Source: Thermomicrobiaceae bacterium (GTDB lineage Bacteria; Chloroflexota; Chloroflexia; Thermomicrobiales; Thermomicrobiaceae). From it: a DNA stretch of 6,283 bases. The notes beneath the pieces are model-generated. The model had not been told where the DNA came from and searched no databases. It saw only the letters and a list, made by a program, of their open reading frames with translations. This document shows, piece after piece, positions 1 through 5,612 of the stretch. The DNA is taken from NCBI GenBank assembly GCA_007122555.1, contig SKTL01000233.1, positions 1 to 6,283 on the forward strand, given 5' to 3'. Within the stretch, counting starts at the first letter, position 1, and each line of letters opens with the position of its first letter. The translations under genes and the position numbers were made by a program.

Positions 1-967
1 ACTCCAGCGCCAGGCCGGTGCCGATGGCGACGCAGCTCAGCGGGTCGTCGGCGACGTAGCAGGGGACGCCGGTCACTTCGGTGAGCAAGACGTCGAAGTT
101 GCGCAGCAATGCCCCGCCGCCGGTCAGGATCATCCCTTTGTCGATAATATCCGAAGACAGCTCCGGTGGGGTTTCTTCCAGCACTGCCCGAACCGCCCCG
201 ATGATCGCTTCCAGCGGCTCGGTGAACGCCTCGGTGATCTCGTTGGCGTGGATCTGTATCGTCCGCGGCAGACCCGCGATCTCATCGCGTCCACGGACAT
301 CGAGATAAATGTCTTCCTCGGTCGGGATGGCCGAGCCGATCGCGATCTTGATCTCCTCAGCAGTACGATCGCCAATACGCAGGTTGTACTTGCGTTTGAT
401 GTAATTCTGGATCGCCTCATCGAACCGGTTGCCCCCCATCCGGATCGAGCGGGCGACGACGATTCCGTTCAGGGAGATGACCGCGACCTCAGTCGTCCCG
501 CCACCGATATCGATGATCATGTTGCCGCTCGGATCGGCGACCGGAACCTTGGCTCCGATCGCCGCGGCGAGCGGTTCGCTGATGAGGTAGGCGCGACGGG
601 CTCCGGCGTTCAGCGCGGCATCGCGAACCGCGCGGCGTTCGACACCGGTTACCCCCGCCGGGACGCAGATCATCACTTCCGGGCGAATCAGCGAAAACCG
701 GCCAACCGCCTTGTTGATGAAGTAGCGCAGCATTTCCTGAGTGACGACATAGTCGGCAATCACCCCATCCCGCATCGGTCGGACGACCTCGATCGTCTCC
801 CGCGGCTCGCGACCCAGCATGTTGCGTGCTTCAATGCCGACTGCCTTGACTTTGCCATCACGCGCGGAAATCGCGACAACGGACGGCTCGTTCAGGACAA
901 TCCCTCGACCACGCAGGAAGACAAGAACGTTCGCCGTTCCCAGATCGATTCCAAGCTGCTTTGACAA
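1..967 (-). CDS. mreB: Rod shape-determining protein MreB (C-terminus cut by window edge)
   Basis: This encodes a bacterial actin homologue that forms membrane-associated filaments guiding the cell-wall elongation machinery. The visible 322 residues show the actin-fold ATP-binding motifs in order: phosphate-1 loop [12 protein letters not shown] (residues 6-17), MRDGVIADY (65-73), the conserved [10 protein letters not shown] segment (129-138), phosphate-2 loop [13 protein letters not shown] (152-164), and the adenosine motif [12 protein letters not shown] (281-292). Family members are usually about 330-350 residues, so only a short C-terminal piece is missing past base 1. The start is read as TTG at 967-965: it gives the usual MreB N-terminus [10 protein letters not shown] and has GGAG at 980-977, nine bases upstream. 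The gene has its own predicted promoter (1085-1077) and a structured leader. mreC often follows mreB, but anything downstream is outside the window. Identification is secure; whether it is the main MreB or a paralogue (Mbl/MreBH type) cannot be told. Confidence 0.96.
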   Translation of the reverse strand, partial: MSKQLGIDLGTANVLVFLRGRGIVLNEPSVVAISARDGKVKAVGIEARNMLGREPRETIEVVRPMRDGVIADYVVTQEMLRYFINKAVGRFSLIRPEVMICVPAGVTGVERRAVRDAALNAGARRAYLISEPLAAAIGAKVPVADPSGNMIIDIGGGTTEVAVISLNGIVVARSIRMGGNRFDEAIQNYIKRKYNLRIGDRTAEEIKIAIGSAIPTEEDIYLDVRGRDEIAGLPRTIQIHANEITEAFTEPLEAIIGAVRAVLEETPPELSSDIIDKGMILTGGGALLRNFDVLLTEVTGVPCYVADDPLSCVAIGTGLALE

Positions 968-976
968 AGGTAACCG

Positions 977-980
977 CTCC
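977..980 (-). promoter_or_regulatory. Ribosome binding site deciding the mreB TTG start
   Basis: GGAG lies nine bases before the TTG at 967. No in-frame ATG occurs before residue 50 of the protein, so this site is what supports the TTG start. Confidence 0.7.
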
Positions 981-1008
981 GTTGCCTGTTCGCATTAGCC
1001 GTGAAGGA

Positions 1009-1039
1009 GACCTCAACCCTGAACTGGTTCACTGAGGTC
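1009..1039 (-). promoter_or_regulatory. Inverted repeat / hairpin in the mreB leader
   Basis: An outer 7-bp arm pair (1009-1015 GACCTCA with 1033-1039 TGAGGTC) encloses a second inverted repeat (1020-1024 TGAAC with 1027-1031 GTTCA). As RNA this gives about 11 to 12 paired positions with one asymmetric internal loop. It lies about 40-70 bases upstream of the TTG and does not directly cover the Shine-Dalgarno site. It could be an RNA structure controlling mreB expression or stability, or a DNA operator. No T-tract follows in the minus direction, so it does not look like an intrinsic terminator. Confidence 0.4.
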
Positions 1040-1045
1040 CAGACG

Positions 1046-1073
1046 CGCACGCATCTGCGCGTGCGTACGCACG
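1046..1073 (-). promoter_or_regulatory. Perfect 14-bp palindrome and competing inverted repeat at the mreB transcript start
   Basis: CGTGCGTACGCACG at 1060-1073 is a perfect 14-bp palindrome a few bases downstream of the predicted mreB -10 element, roughly at the transcription start. An overlapping pair, CGCACGC (1046-1052) and GCGTGCG (1059-1065) with a 6-base loop, uses part of the same sequence, so the two foldings exclude each other. The position fits a repressor operator over +1 or a 5'-end RNA hairpin. No known regulator is recognised from the motif. Confidence 0.4.
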
Positions 1074-1076
1074 AGT

Positions 1077-1085
1077 ATCATACCA
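1077..1085 (-). promoter_or_regulatory. Predicted extended -10 promoter of mreB
   Basis: Read on the minus strand, 1085-1077 is TG-G-TATGAT, an extended -10 element. No good -35 hexamer is seen at the normal spacing, which extended -10 promoters can tolerate. It lies in the short gap after the zinc-ribbon gene stop (1119) and would give a leader of about 100 bases for mreB, separating mreB transcription from the upstream two-gene unit. Confidence 0.45.
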
Positions 1086-1118
1086 GCGATGAGGCCCTCA
1101 GCGAGTTCTGAATCGCCA

Positions 1119-1991
1119 TCAGGTCGCTGGCTCGACACCTTTCTCGCGCAATTTCTCAATATCGCTACGGGTTTCGGCCAGCTGGCGCTGGATGACCGGC
1201 AACCTGTCCCGCTGTCGTTCCAGATCCTGAATCACATCGTCCCGCTCCTTACGGATCCGATGTAGATCCTGATCGATCTGCTGACGCTTCCAGTCAAACC
1301 CGGCGCAGTGCGGACAGCGGTTCTTCTGATCAAGCCACCCGCCGCACCGCGGACACGGTCTGGTCATGTCCGCAAGCGCTATTGCCGGCGGGTCGCTCCC
1401 GGCAGCGGTATGCTCCAGCACCTGGTTAGCGTAGATCGCAAGGCTGTGACGCAGATGCTCCCGGAGTTCCTGCGACAACTCCTCTGATTCCAGCTTCGGC
1501 ATCAGCTGATCGACATCGCCGGACACCCGGCGGAGCTCGGGGATCGTCACCTGATGTCCCCGTTCGGCCCAGTCGATTTCCTCAGTGTATACGATCGATG
1601 CCGCTCCGATGTTCAAGGTTATCGTCGCTGGCTCGGCTTCCTGAAGATCGGTAACAGTAATCGGGATATTCTCGAGCTGTGGACGCGGCTCCGGATGCGG
1701 CGCCGGCTCGATGGCTTCACGGTCCGCCAGCGCCTGTTCAATCGCCCGGTTGAGTTGCTCGATGCGCTCGGTCCACTGATTCTCCGCTTCAAGTGATTCC
1801 TCGGCGCGTTGCAGGTCATACAGAAGATCGCCTTCGCGCTTCAGCAGGCGGCGGAGTGAGCGCCGCTCGGCATCACGAATGTGACCGCCCTGGGGCGGCT
1901 CGCCAGACTGGGTCTCCCCGGACTGCGAGCCGGTCTGCGGCTCGTCAGCGGATTGTTTCGCCCGGTTGAGCCAATTTCGCAGCCACGACAC
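1119..1991 (-). CDS. Coiled-coil protein with a four-cysteine zinc ribbon, function unknown
   Basis: A 290-residue soluble protein that I do not recognise as a named family. After a short basic N-terminus (MSWLRNWLNRAKQ) comes a hydrophilic Gly/Ser/Gln/Glu linker (residues about 18-36), then charged helical stretches likely to form coiled coil (38-95). A mixed segment with beta-like sequence (108-160) follows. A probable zinc ribbon, CPRCGG (213-218) and CPHC (226-229), precedes a second strongly charged helical segment (235-285). No membrane segment or signal peptide is visible. A GTG further upstream (2033) is in frame, but GTG at 1991 is preferred because GGGAGGTGG lies seven bases before it. 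The gene follows the M50-like protease gene by 66 bases on the same strand with no terminator between them, so they are probably co-transcribed. A cytosolic adaptor or nucleic-acid-binding partner is possible, but this is inference. Confidence 0.8.
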   Translation of the reverse strand: MSWLRNWLNRAKQSADEPQTGSQSGETQSGEPPQGGHIRDAERRSLRRLLKREGDLLYDLQRAEESLEAENQWTERIEQLNRAIEQALADREAIEPAPHPEPRPQLENIPITVTDLQEAEPATITLNIGAASIVYTEEIDWAERGHQVTIPELRRVSGDVDQLMPKLESEELSQELREHLRHSLAIYANQVLEHTAAGSDPPAIALADMTRPCPRCGGWLDQKNRCPHCAGFDWKRQQIDQDLHRIRKERDDVIQDLERQRDRLPVIQRQLAETRSDIEKLREKGVEPAT

Positions 1992-1995
1992 GTGA

Positions 1996-2004
1996 CCACC
2001 TCCC
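1996..2004 (-). promoter_or_regulatory. Strong Shine-Dalgarno site fixing the zinc-ribbon gene start
   Basis: GGGAGGTGG matches the anti-Shine-Dalgarno almost perfectly, and its GGAGG core sits seven bases before GTG 1991. This favours a start 14 codons inside the longest open frame, which lacks a comparable site at 2033. Confidence 0.75.
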
Positions 2005-2057
2005 AACACCAGGTTAAGTTCGCGCGACGACACGCGGCCATGCGCACTCGTCCAGGA

Positions 2058-3074
2058 TTAAGCCTGATGACCGGTCGATCCGTCCGAGCGGACAACCTGC
2101 CAACCGTCTACCTGCTTCAACGCCCGCAGGATGTGTGGCGCGACCCGTTCCGGATCCGGCAATCCACGAATCCCCTTGATCCGCTGTTCTCCACCATCTT
2201 CGGTGCCGTCGAGCGCTCGCACCATCCCGAAAATCTCGATCCGCATCTGCTGGTTGACCCCGGCGATGATCACAACCGTCCGGGTATAGCCGCCGCTCGT
2301 CCAGCTTATGCGGACGCTGACCGCGTCGCGGCTCGACCCGCCGGGCTCCAGACGAGCAAGTCCATCAAACTGCTCGATCGCCAGTTGCGCCGCCTGTGTG
2401 ATCTCCTGCTCGGCCTGCTTCTTGTTGACCTTGCGGATCTCCTCCGGCCTCAGTCCGGTAACCTCGGCGAATCGCAATCGCACCCTGGGTATCTGCCAGG
2501 CGACGACCATCCCAAGCAGGATAGCCGCGTGGACGATTCCCGTTCCGATCGCATGCTCCATCGTGTCACTGGAATAGATGCGAGACCAGTCGCCATGCAG
2601 GTCGCTCAGAAAATCGATCGCCGGATAGAAAACCAGCGACATCAGAATGCTGATGACTCCGAACATGATGAACAGGTAGTTCACCGCCGCTCGCATCGGC
2701 CGCAGAAACGCCAGGACAAGGACGCCAAGCCCCATCGCCACACTGACAATATTCCCCCAGAGGGCGATCCAGAACAGTTCCACCGCGTCGCTGATGCCCT
2801 CGTATCCGACAAATCCGAAGAAGAAAAAGAACCCGAACGCGACGACATCGCCGCCGTACCACCAGATCGCGACTGCGTGGCCAACTTCGTGAAAGAAGAC
2901 GCTGATCGGGATCAGGATGAAGAACGCCGCAACGCTCATGTGCTGGCGATCCGCACGGGTGAAGTTTTCATCGAACAGCTGCTTGCGATCACGAATTGTC
3001 TGATAGATCGTGCGGATGGAGATGACCGCCATCACCAGACCCATGATCGCCATGCCAGTGAAATCAAACGGCAC
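2058..3074 (-). CDS. M50-like (site-2 protease type) polytopic membrane metalloprotease, putative
   Basis: A 338-residue integral membrane protein. About five or six hydrophobic segments are visible (residues 5-23, 48-72, 76-90, 98-123, 130-150, 172-193), followed by a soluble C-terminal domain (about 200-338). The second segment carries HEVGH (62-66), the HExxH zinc motif buried in a membrane helix as in M50/site-2 proteases. The third is an unusual phenylalanine-rich stretch (82-86). The classical distal LDG motif is not seen. The best candidate third ligand is an aspartate in YPAIDFLSDLHGDW (150-163), resembling M50B-like members; this assignment is tentative. The C-terminal domain has no PDZ motif and is unrecognised. 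The GTG start at 3074 has AAGGAG six bases upstream. It is the first gene of a probable unit with the zinc-ribbon gene. A role in intramembrane or membrane-proximal proteolysis is likely, but the substrate is unknown. Confidence 0.8.
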   Translation of the reverse strand: MPFDFTGMAIMGLVMAVISIRTIYQTIRDRKQLFDENFTRADRQHMSVAAFFILIPISVFFHEVGHAVAIWWYGGDVVAFGFFFFFGFVGYEGISDAVELFWIALWGNIVSVAMGLGVLVLAFLRPMRAAVNYLFIMFGVISILMSLVFYPAIDFLSDLHGDWSRIYSSDTMEHAIGTGIVHAAILLGMVVAWQIPRVRLRFAEVTGLRPEEIRKVNKKQAEQEITQAAQLAIEQFDGLARLEPGGSSRDAVSVRISWTSGGYTRTVVIIAGVNQQMRIEIFGMVRALDGTEDGGEQRIKGIRGLPDPERVAPHILRALKQVDGWQVVRSDGSTGHQA

Positions 3075-3080
3075 AGAGCG

Positions 3081-3086
3081 CTCCTT
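3081..3086 (-). promoter_or_regulatory. Ribosome binding site of the M50-like gene
   Basis: AAGGAG on the minus strand, six bases before GTG 3074. It supports this start over the ATG seven codons downstream. Confidence 0.7.
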
Positions 3087-3099
3087 ACTTCAACGCATG

Positions 3100-3108
3100 A
3101 TTGTAGCA
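3100..3108 (-). promoter_or_regulatory. Predicted extended -10 promoter of the M50-like / zinc-ribbon unit
   Basis: Minus-strand TG-C-TACAAT (3108-3100) is a good extended -10 element about 25 bases upstream of the GTG start, giving a very short leader. No consensus -35 is seen at 16-18 bases spacing. It is half of a divergent promoter region shared with the methyltransferase gene. Confidence 0.5.
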
Positions 3109-3162
3109 CCCTGATTCGGCCCGCCGTTTCCCGCTTGCGGCGACAATCCGCAGCAGTCGAGG

Positions 3163-3171
3163 TGGTAGAGT
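3163..3171 (+). promoter_or_regulatory. Possible extended -10 promoter of the methyltransferase gene
   Basis: TG-G-TAGAGT lies 41 bases before GTG 3213. The hexamer is a weaker match than the other candidates, and there is no clear -35. A small inverted repeat (TGCGG 3136-3140 with CCGCA 3148-3152) sits just upstream, where a -35 or operator would be. It is supported mainly by position in the divergent gap. Confidence 0.3.
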
Positions 3172-3212
3172 GGAGCCCTGTTGAACCGAACGCTCCATGA
3201 GAAGGTCTCTTC

Positions 3213-4076
3213 GTGACAAACGATCCCCTGTCTGGCGATCAGATCCACCTGGCGGACAATCTTGACCTCCTTCGAACGCTGCCGGACGGATCGATTCCGC
3301 TGGTGTACATCGATCCGCCCTTCAACACCGGACGACGTCAATCGCGGACGCGCATCCAGACGGTTCGATCCGATGACGGCGACCGTGTTGGATTCCTCGG
3401 CCGGAGCTATCAGACCACCAGACTTGGCGCCAGCTCGTTCGCCGATTCCTTCGACGACTACCTCGCCTTCCTGGAGCCGCGGTTGATCGAAGCTCATCGG
3501 GTCCTTCACCCTGCCGGGACGATGTATGTCCATCTCGATTACCGCGAAGTTCACTACGTCAAAGTCATGATGGATGTGATATTTGGCCGGGAGAGCTTCC
3601 TCAATGAGATTATCTGGGCATATGACTACGGAGCGCGCGCCAGGCGACGATGGCCGGCCAAGCACGACAACATCCTGGTCTACGTCAAGCACCCGGCGGC
3701 CTACACCTTCAACGTTGACGACATCGACCGGGAGCCCTACATGGCGCCCGGGCTGGTCGGGCCCGAGAAAGCAGCGCGCGGGAAGCTCCCGACGGATACC
3801 TGGTGGCATACGATCGTGCCGACCGTTGGAGCGGAGCGGACCGGGTATCCGACGCAGAAACCGCTCGGAATTCTCCGTCGAATCATCAGGGCGTCATCGA
3901 ACCCCGGCGATCTGGTGCTCGATTTCTTTGCCGGCAGCGGAACCACTGGAATTGCGGCTCATGAACTCGGTCGACGCTTTCTTCTTGTGGATCAGCACGA
4001 GGAGGCGTTGCGCGTGATGGCGACTCGTTTCCGCGACATTCCAGGCGTCCGGATCGTGGGCTATGATCCTGATTAG
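3213..4076 (+). CDS. Beta-class DNA (adenine-N6 or cytosine-N4) methyltransferase, apparently solitary
   Basis: A 287-residue AdoMet-dependent enzyme of the N6_N4_Mtase family that methylates an exocyclic amino group in DNA. The motif order identifies the beta class: catalytic motif IV DPPF at residues 34-37 comes first, and the AdoMet-binding motif I FFAGSGTTG at 238-246 comes last, preceded by TQKP (214-217). SFDDYLAFLEPRL (79-91), LHPAGTMYVHLDY (98-110) and HDNILVYVK (151-159) are further family blocks. The GTG start at 3213 has GAAGGT at 3201-3206. No restriction endonuclease is encoded beside it: the divergent neighbour is a membrane protease and the downstream gene is a metabolic enzyme. 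It may therefore be an orphan methyltransferase used for regulation or replication timing rather than restriction. The segment between motif blocks that would recognise DNA (about 160-210) is short. Target sequence and base cannot be read from the sequence. Confidence 0.93.
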   Translation: MTNDPLSGDQIHLADNLDLLRTLPDGSIPLVYIDPPFNTGRRQSRTRIQTVRSDDGDRVGFLGRSYQTTRLGASSFADSFDDYLAFLEPRLIEAHRVLHPAGTMYVHLDYREVHYVKVMMDVIFGRESFLNEIIWAYDYGARARRRWPAKHDNILVYVKHPAAYTFNVDDIDREPYMAPGLVGPEKAARGKLPTDTWWHTIVPTVGAERTGYPTQKPLGILRRIIRASSNPGDLVLDFFAGSGTTGIAAHELGRRFLLVDQHEEALRVMATRFRDIPGVRIVGYDPD

Positions 4077-4091
4077 CAAGATAATCGCACT

Positions 4092-4098
4092 GAAGGGA
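4092..4098 (+). promoter_or_regulatory. Ribosome binding site deciding the aldolase TTG start
   Basis: GAAGGGA lies nine bases before TTG 4108. The family N-terminus (DLRGD near residue 6-10) needs a start very close to here, and the first in-frame ATG would cut the protein at residue 19. Confidence 0.6.
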
Positions 4099-4107
4099 CA
4101 CGCTTAA

Positions 4108-5142
4108 TTGACACGCATTATCGATCTCCGGGGAGACTGGGCCGCCCGGCCGACCGACGCCATGCGCAAAGCAATGGCCGAGGCCGAGGTTGGCGACGAC
4201 AACTCGCAGGAAGACCCGACCGTCATCGAGCTCGAAGAGCGCTCCGCCGAGTTGATGGGCAAGGAAGCCGGGCTCTTCGTCCCCAGCGGCACCATGGGGA
4301 ACCTGGTAAGCATTATGGCGCTCGCTCCATACGGCTCAGAGATCATCGCCGGGGACCAGGCGCACGCCGTGATCTATGAGGTCGGCGGATACGCGGCCAT
4401 CGGCGGGCACCCGATCCGCACGGTCCCGAACGATCGATTCGGCATGATGGACCCGGCATCGGTGCGGGACGCGATCCGGCCATCCGGCAACATTCACTTC
4501 CCCAGGACCGGCCTGCTCTTGCTGGAGAACACGCACAATCTGCGCGGCGGCGGCGTGATGACTGTGGAACAGACGCGCAGCCTCGCGAACGTAGCCCACG
4601 ATGCCGGCGTGCCGGTCCACGTTGACGGCTCGAGGCTGTTTAATGCCGCCGCCGCGCTCGGCATCCCGGCGAAGGATCTGGTTGCTGATCTCGATATGGC
4701 GTCGTTCTGCCTGTCGAAAGCGCTGGCGGCGCCGGTCGGCTCGATGGTCGTCGGAACGACGGAGCAGATTGCCCGGGCGCGACAGGCCCGCAAGCTGCTG
4801 GGCGGCGGCATGCGCCAGGCGGGCGTGATCGCCGCGGCGGGCATAGTTGCGCTCGAGCAGATGATCGACCGGATTCCCGAGGACCACGAGAACGCCAGAA
4901 AGCTCGCCTACGGTCTGGCGGACATACCGGGATTCACGGTTGACCTGGAGACCGTCCAGTCTAACCTCGTCTTCGCCGACATTTCCGAGGGGAAGACAGG
5001 ACCGGAAATCGGCGCGGCGCTGGAGCAGAACGGAATCCGGATCAACGTCTTCGGACCGACGCGCATTCGGTTCGCCCTGCACTACGAGATAACGTCCGCC
5101 GATGTCGATCGCGTCATCGATGAGGTCCGACAGCTCGTCTAA
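4108..5142 (+). CDS. GntG-family PLP-dependent aldolase / low-specificity L-threonine aldolase
   Basis: A 344-residue fold-type I PLP enzyme of the threonine-aldolase family, which cleaves L-threonine or L-allo-threonine to glycine and acetaldehyde; some GntG members act on other beta-hydroxy amino acids. Visible landmarks are DLRGDWAARPTDAMR (6-20), the phosphate-binding SGTMGN (60-65), DQAHAVIYE with His86 positioned to stack on the cofactor (83-91), HVDGSR (171-176, aspartate to the pyridine nitrogen), and the Schiff-base lysine K204 in SKALAAPVGS (203-212). The C-terminal TRIRFALHYEIT (318-329) supplies the carboxylate-binding arginine, probably R321. Length is normal for the family. The TTG start at 4108 has GAAGGGA at 4092-4098, nine bases upstream. 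It begins 31 bases after the methyltransferase stop, so co-transcription is possible although the functions appear unrelated. The exact substrate is uncertain. Confidence 0.93.
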   Translation: MTRIIDLRGDWAARPTDAMRKAMAEAEVGDDNSQEDPTVIELEERSAELMGKEAGLFVPSGTMGNLVSIMALAPYGSEIIAGDQAHAVIYEVGGYAAIGGHPIRTVPNDRFGMMDPASVRDAIRPSGNIHFPRTGLLLLENTHNLRGGGVMTVEQTRSLANVAHDAGVPVHVDGSRLFNAAAALGIPAKDLVADLDMASFCLSKALAAPVGSMVVGTTEQIARARQARKLLGGGMRQAGVIAAAGIVALEQMIDRIPEDHENARKLAYGLADIPGFTVDLETVQSNLVFADISEGKTGPEIGAALEQNGIRINVFGPTRIRFALHYEITSADVDRVIDEVRQLV

Positions 5143-5201
5143 CGTCTGAAGCCCCTGGATAACCCAGTTCTCGTCTGTCGCCTCGTCATACCCCGGGTGA
5201 C

Positions 5202-5210
5202 TGTTATACT
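5202..5210 (+). promoter_or_regulatory. Predicted extended -10 promoter of the short unit
   Basis: TG-T-TATACT is the best -10 match in the window. Transcription would begin near 5217, just before the long hairpin. No consensus -35 stands out at the expected distance. Confidence 0.5.
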
Positions 5211-5220
5211 TGGAGGTATC

Positions 5221-5282
5221 GGTTGTTCTGGAAGTCGACCAGTATTCCGCAAACTGCGGGACGGTCGGTTACAGCAACAATC
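5221..5282 (+). ncRNA. Candidate structured leader or small RNA: 62-base imperfect hairpin
   Basis: Read by eye, about 22 base pairs form a single arm: 5221-5227 with 5276-5282, 5228-5230 with 5272-5274 (one bulged C at 5275), 5236-5240 with 5263-5267, and 5245-5251 with 5255-5261 (tip AAC). Internal loops are GAAGT opposite GTTA and AGTA opposite a single C. Two of the pairs are G-U. The hairpin starts within a few bases of the start predicted from the extended -10 element, as expected for a 5'-structured RNA. It is 200 bases upstream of the small ORF. It has no T-tract, so it is not a terminator. It may be a cis-acting leader, the 5' domain of a longer non-coding RNA, or a chance fold; conservation would decide. 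Confidence 0.35.
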
Positions 5283-5471
5283 AGGCAGAGACACGACGAA
5301 TGCTGAAAACTCAATGAGTCAGTCGATCGATCTGCTGATGTGAAAGCGACGGGTGCTATGGTTCGATCCCAGGACGAACGCCCTGGATCTGGACCGGCGC
5401 CGGCGACAGATGAGGTCGAAGGGCTCCACTTCGGATGTTCGATGTTGCGCCGTACACGGCTCTATCTAAAT

Positions 5472-5480
5472 GGTGGTGAT
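5472..5480 (+). promoter_or_regulatory. Shine-Dalgarno-like site before the small cysteine-rich ORF
   Basis: GGTGGTGAT differs at one base from the ideal GGAGGTGAT. It directly abuts ATG 5481, which gives a short 4-base spacing from the core. The in-frame ATG at 5490 would have 13 bases. It supports initiation in this area rather than at the GTG at 5340. Confidence 0.4.
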
Positions 5481-5606
5481 ATGCCGGTCATGCGCTGTTC
5501 CCTCGGATACGCGATCCGGGGAAAAGACCAATACGAGCAGTGTATGGCAGTTGAAGACCCATGTAACTGTTGGCACCTGCCTTCACAAAATGGATCCGGT
5601 TCCTGA
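5481..5606 (+). CDS. Possible 41-residue cysteine-rich protein
   Basis: A short frame from ATG 5481 to TGA 5606 encodes 41 residues of non-random appearance: MPVMRCSLGYAIRGKD, then YEQCMAVEDPCNCWH, then a short polar tail. Four cysteines (residues 6, 21, 28, 30) and a histidine (32) could bind a metal or form disulfides, with spacing C-x14-C-x6-C-x-C-W-H. There is no signal peptide or membrane segment. A near-ideal ribosome site lies just upstream, and a hairpin cluster and terminator follow the stop, all on the same strand. The frame stays open back to a GTG at 5340, but that upstream part overlaps palindromes and stem-loops and has no obvious protein character. I do not recognise the family. 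It cannot be a leader peptide for the next gene, because yebC is on the opposite strand. Confidence 0.45.
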   Translation: MPVMRCSLGYAIRGKDQYEQCMAVEDPCNCWHLPSQNGSGS

Positions 5607-5612
5607 AACATC

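Noticed and set aside
248..964. A 238-codon plus-strand frame opposite mreB
   Set aside because: mreB on the minus strand is certain; the plus frame has shadow composition and no ribosome site or family motif.
1881..3200. A 439-codon open frame on the plus strand opposite the zinc-ribbon and M50-like genes
   Set aside because: Its translation is rich in Arg, Asp and His with no hydrophobic core or motif, typical of an antisense shadow in GC-rich DNA. The minus strand has clear zinc-binding and membrane motifs and good ribosome sites.
3090..3809. A 239-codon minus-strand frame opposite the methyltransferase
   Set aside because: It overlaps the coding region of the methyltransferase, whose motifs are intact, and shows no recognisable domain.
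4336..5082. A 248-codon minus-strand frame opposite the aldolase gene
   Set aside because: Arg/His/Asp-rich shadow of a well-identified PLP enzyme.
5143..5180. CTGG/CCAG inverted repeat after the aldolase stop as a terminator
   Set aside because: Only four base pairs and no T-tract follow, so it is too weak to call.
5331..5349. CTGATG followed by GAAA, reminiscent of a hammerhead ribozyme core
   Set aside because: There is no room for stem II between the two core pieces, and no flanking stems I and III with a cleavage triplet could be drawn.
5340..5480. Extension of the small cysteine-rich ORF upstream to GTG 5340
   Set aside because: The extension crosses a 10-bp palindrome and two stem-loops, has no good ribosome site, and its residues have no clear protein character. 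The ATG at 5481 has a near-ideal Shine-Dalgarno sequence. The extension is not excluded.
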